DNA of 64,000 nucleotides, from NCBI GenBank assembly GCA_900314715.1, contig OMWI01000008.1, positions 22,825 through 86,824 on the forward strand, in the 5' to 3' direction. How positions within the stretch are numbered: the first letter of the stretch is position 1; each line of letters opens with the position of its first letter. The notes under the pieces are model-generated. The model had not been told where the DNA came from and searched no databases. It saw nothing but the letters and a program-made list of their open reading frames with translations. The stretch comes from an uncultured Prevotellaceae bacterium (lineage in GTDB: Bacteria > Bacteroidota > Bacteroidia > Bacteroidales > Bacteroidaceae). A program made the translations under genes and the position numbers. Positions 62,744-64,000 of the stretch are shown in pieces.

Positions 62744-62774
62744 CAAATATAACATTTTTTTCTTATACAAGCAA
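62744..62774 (-). promoter_or_regulatory. Promoter of the unknown gene at 62718
   Basis: TTG (62772-62774), 20 nt, TATATTTG (62744-62751) on the minus strand, 26 nt before the ATG. Confidence 0.75.
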
Positions 62775-62890
62775 GAAATGATTGTTTTTCGTGCGTAATA
62801 GCCCTATAATAGAAACATAGTGACAAGGCTAAGGATGAGAGGATTTTGGGGATTCTATTATTGTGTCAGTAAAAATAATCCTTGAATCCC

Positions 62891-64000
62891 TTAATCCTTA
62901 GGGATAAATGGATCTGCCGCAAGTTTCCCTGATTCTTTGATTTCTCTTTTTGGATAATCGAAAAAACCTCTTTGCTCCAAGCCATTATTAGTATTAAATT
63001 GATGATGGAGAGCCTCATCAACATCTTGCCCTAATTGATAGGGAATAATCCTAAAGTCTTCTTTTATTTCATTAAACAATTGAGGCAATCCCAACATACC
63101 TTTCTCGTATGCAAACAAGAGAATCCTATCATCTTTGAACGAATTGAAAATCTTTCCGTTTAACAATCGAAAATGTTTGTCTATGGCTTCCGTTCTATCA
63201 TAATTCGATTGTAGCAAATAGAAATGATAATTCCGTTTCAATTCTTCTATAATGTTATTCCTAAACTTCTCCCATATCCTTCTCTTATAGCTTTCGTCTA
63301 CCCTACCCGATGCGTATGCTGAAAGCACAAACAAGAAGTTGATGCTGTATTTCAATACAAAAAGCGTATCACGATCAAAAAGTCTATTCTTATGATGACT
63401 GCGTTTTTCCACACGCGGTTCTCCTCTTTCATCTCTTTCCTGTTCCAATTCTGCATCTATATAATTCAGATGCATAGGATTCACCATTCCTCGGATAAAG
63501 AAATTTGGCGTAATATTATATCCTTCCGTCAAGTCATCATAATAATTCTTTCGACCAATCTTTTCATGAGGAGAAGTCACGTCCATATTCATCTGAATGA
63601 CATTCTTGGCGTAAGTAAATTGCTTATAGATAGAGTTTTCGCCAGGGTCGCGTCCTTCCTTATAATACTTACTATCACCGATATAATATATATCATCCTC
63701 ACGAACCAACGAACCATAATGATAGATATGGTCAACAATCTTTCCGTCTGGTTGGTCTTTCAACTTTTCGTGCTTCTCTTTCGTGTCATCACTAATTAGG
63801 GAGTCTATCATGTCTTCAAACACCATGTTGAAGTTTCTCACCATCAGCGACTCCTCACGAAAACTCTTACTTTGCATCGTCTGTGCTTTCTCGAAAAACA
63901 CATTGAGCAACTGCCATAACTTCACCAATTCATCCTTGAAATACTTCCTACGGATATTCCTCAGCAATCGTGTTCCTTTCCCTGAAACAATCAGCTTTTC
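62891..64000 (-). CDS. LlaJI-like PD-(D/E)XK restriction endonuclease, C-terminal part
   Basis: The frame is open at the window's right edge (370 codons visible, reading 'EKLIVSGKGTRLLRNIRRKY' from the edge), so the start is missing. 'MVFEDMIDSLI', then 'GKIVDHIYHYGSLV', 'DDIYYIGDSKYYKEG' and 'IYKQFTYAKNVIQMN' form a PD-(D/E)XK nuclease core: Asp of VDHIY and the DSK pair are the likely catalytic residues. The layout recalls the LlaJI family of type II restriction enzymes, which often lie beside McrB-like GTPases and DNA methyltransferases; these would be outside the window. The gene is more AT-rich than rpoN nearby, as is common in horizontally acquired defence genes. Family assignment is moderate. 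Confidence 0.6.
   Translation of the reverse strand, partial: EKLIVSGKGTRLLRNIRRKYFKDELVKLWQLLNVFFEKAQTMQSKSFREESLMVRNFNMVFEDMIDSLISDDTKEKHEKLKDQPDGKIVDHIYHYGSLVREDDIYYIGDSKYYKEGRDPGENSIYKQFTYAKNVIQMNMDVTSPHEKIGRKNYYDDLTEGYNITPNFFIRGMVNPMHLNYIDAELEQERDERGEPRVEKRSHHKNRLFDRDTLFVLKYSINFLFVLSAYASGRVDESYKRRIWEKFRNNIIEELKRNYHFYLLQSNYDRTEAIDKHFRLLNGKIFNSFKDDRILLFAYEKGMLGLPQLFNEIKEDFRIIPYQLGQDVDEALHHQFNTNNGLEQRGFFDYPKREIKESGKLAADPFIPKD

Overview
The window looks like a chromosomal piece of a gut- or oral-type Bacteroidota, most probably a Prevotellaceae (Prevotella/Segatella-like). The reasons are two SusC/SusD pairs, several secreted proteins ending in the Prevotella-style tail 'GIY(V/I)xNGKK', a DUF4254 + GT9 pair, a GH3-type adenylating enzyme, promoters of the Bacteroidota form TTTG-N19/20-TAnnTTTG in front of many genes, and start codons that mostly lack a Shine-Dalgarno sequence. 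No tRNA, rRNA, CRISPR array, insertion sequence or prophage was recognised.

Layout. 1-2341 (+): end of one secreted protein and a complete secreted HExxH protein. 2358-5323 (-): dapB-lepB-WbqC operon; the WbqC gene carries two repeat insertions. 5378-6274: non-coding, with a large nested inverted-repeat array. 6275-20141 (-): a pectin-type polysaccharide utilisation locus with two SusC/SusD pairs, a DUF4957/DUF5123-like lipoprotein and a GH28 enzyme, but no regulator. 20206-30697 (-): dusB behind a BACON lipoprotein, a tandem double-GH43 enzyme, a 57-residue peptide gene paired with a secreted protein, and a GH43 endo-arabinanase-like enzyme. Together 6-31 kb reads as machinery for pectin backbone and arabinan side chains. 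30880-35347 (+): a sugar-kinase-like phosphotransferase and a large C10 cysteine protease. 35389-43044 (-): a 1463-residue CotH surface protein and carB. 43275-43391 (+): a 38-residue microprotein with its own -7-like box and terminator, followed by about 800 bp of short-period repeats and palindromes.

44190-47251: divergent PafA-type phosphatase and a PurF-like protein without its glutaminase cysteine. 47335-49207 (-): rubredoxin, GT9 glycosyltransferase and DUF4254. 49473-56576 (+): acpP, fabF, rnc, GH3-family enzyme, an Ig-like lipoprotein and a DUF3108 protein. 56671-61706 (-): operon rpoN - PAP2 - purE - ispG - aldo/keto reductase. 61707-62070: heptamer repeats in front of rpoN. 62071-62718 (-): a conserved Bacteroidota protein of unknown role. 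62891-64000 (-): the C-terminal part of a PD-(D/E)XK, LlaJI-like restriction nuclease running off the window.

The most noteworthy points are a perfect 34-bp palindrome translated in frame inside the WbqC gene; a 7-bp repeat in the same gene that could act as a phase switch; a long RNA hairpin at the start of the rnc coding region that suggests autoregulation by RNase III; two microprotein genes; the cysteine-less PurF-like protein; and period-7/8/9 repeats with a different motif at nearly every locus.
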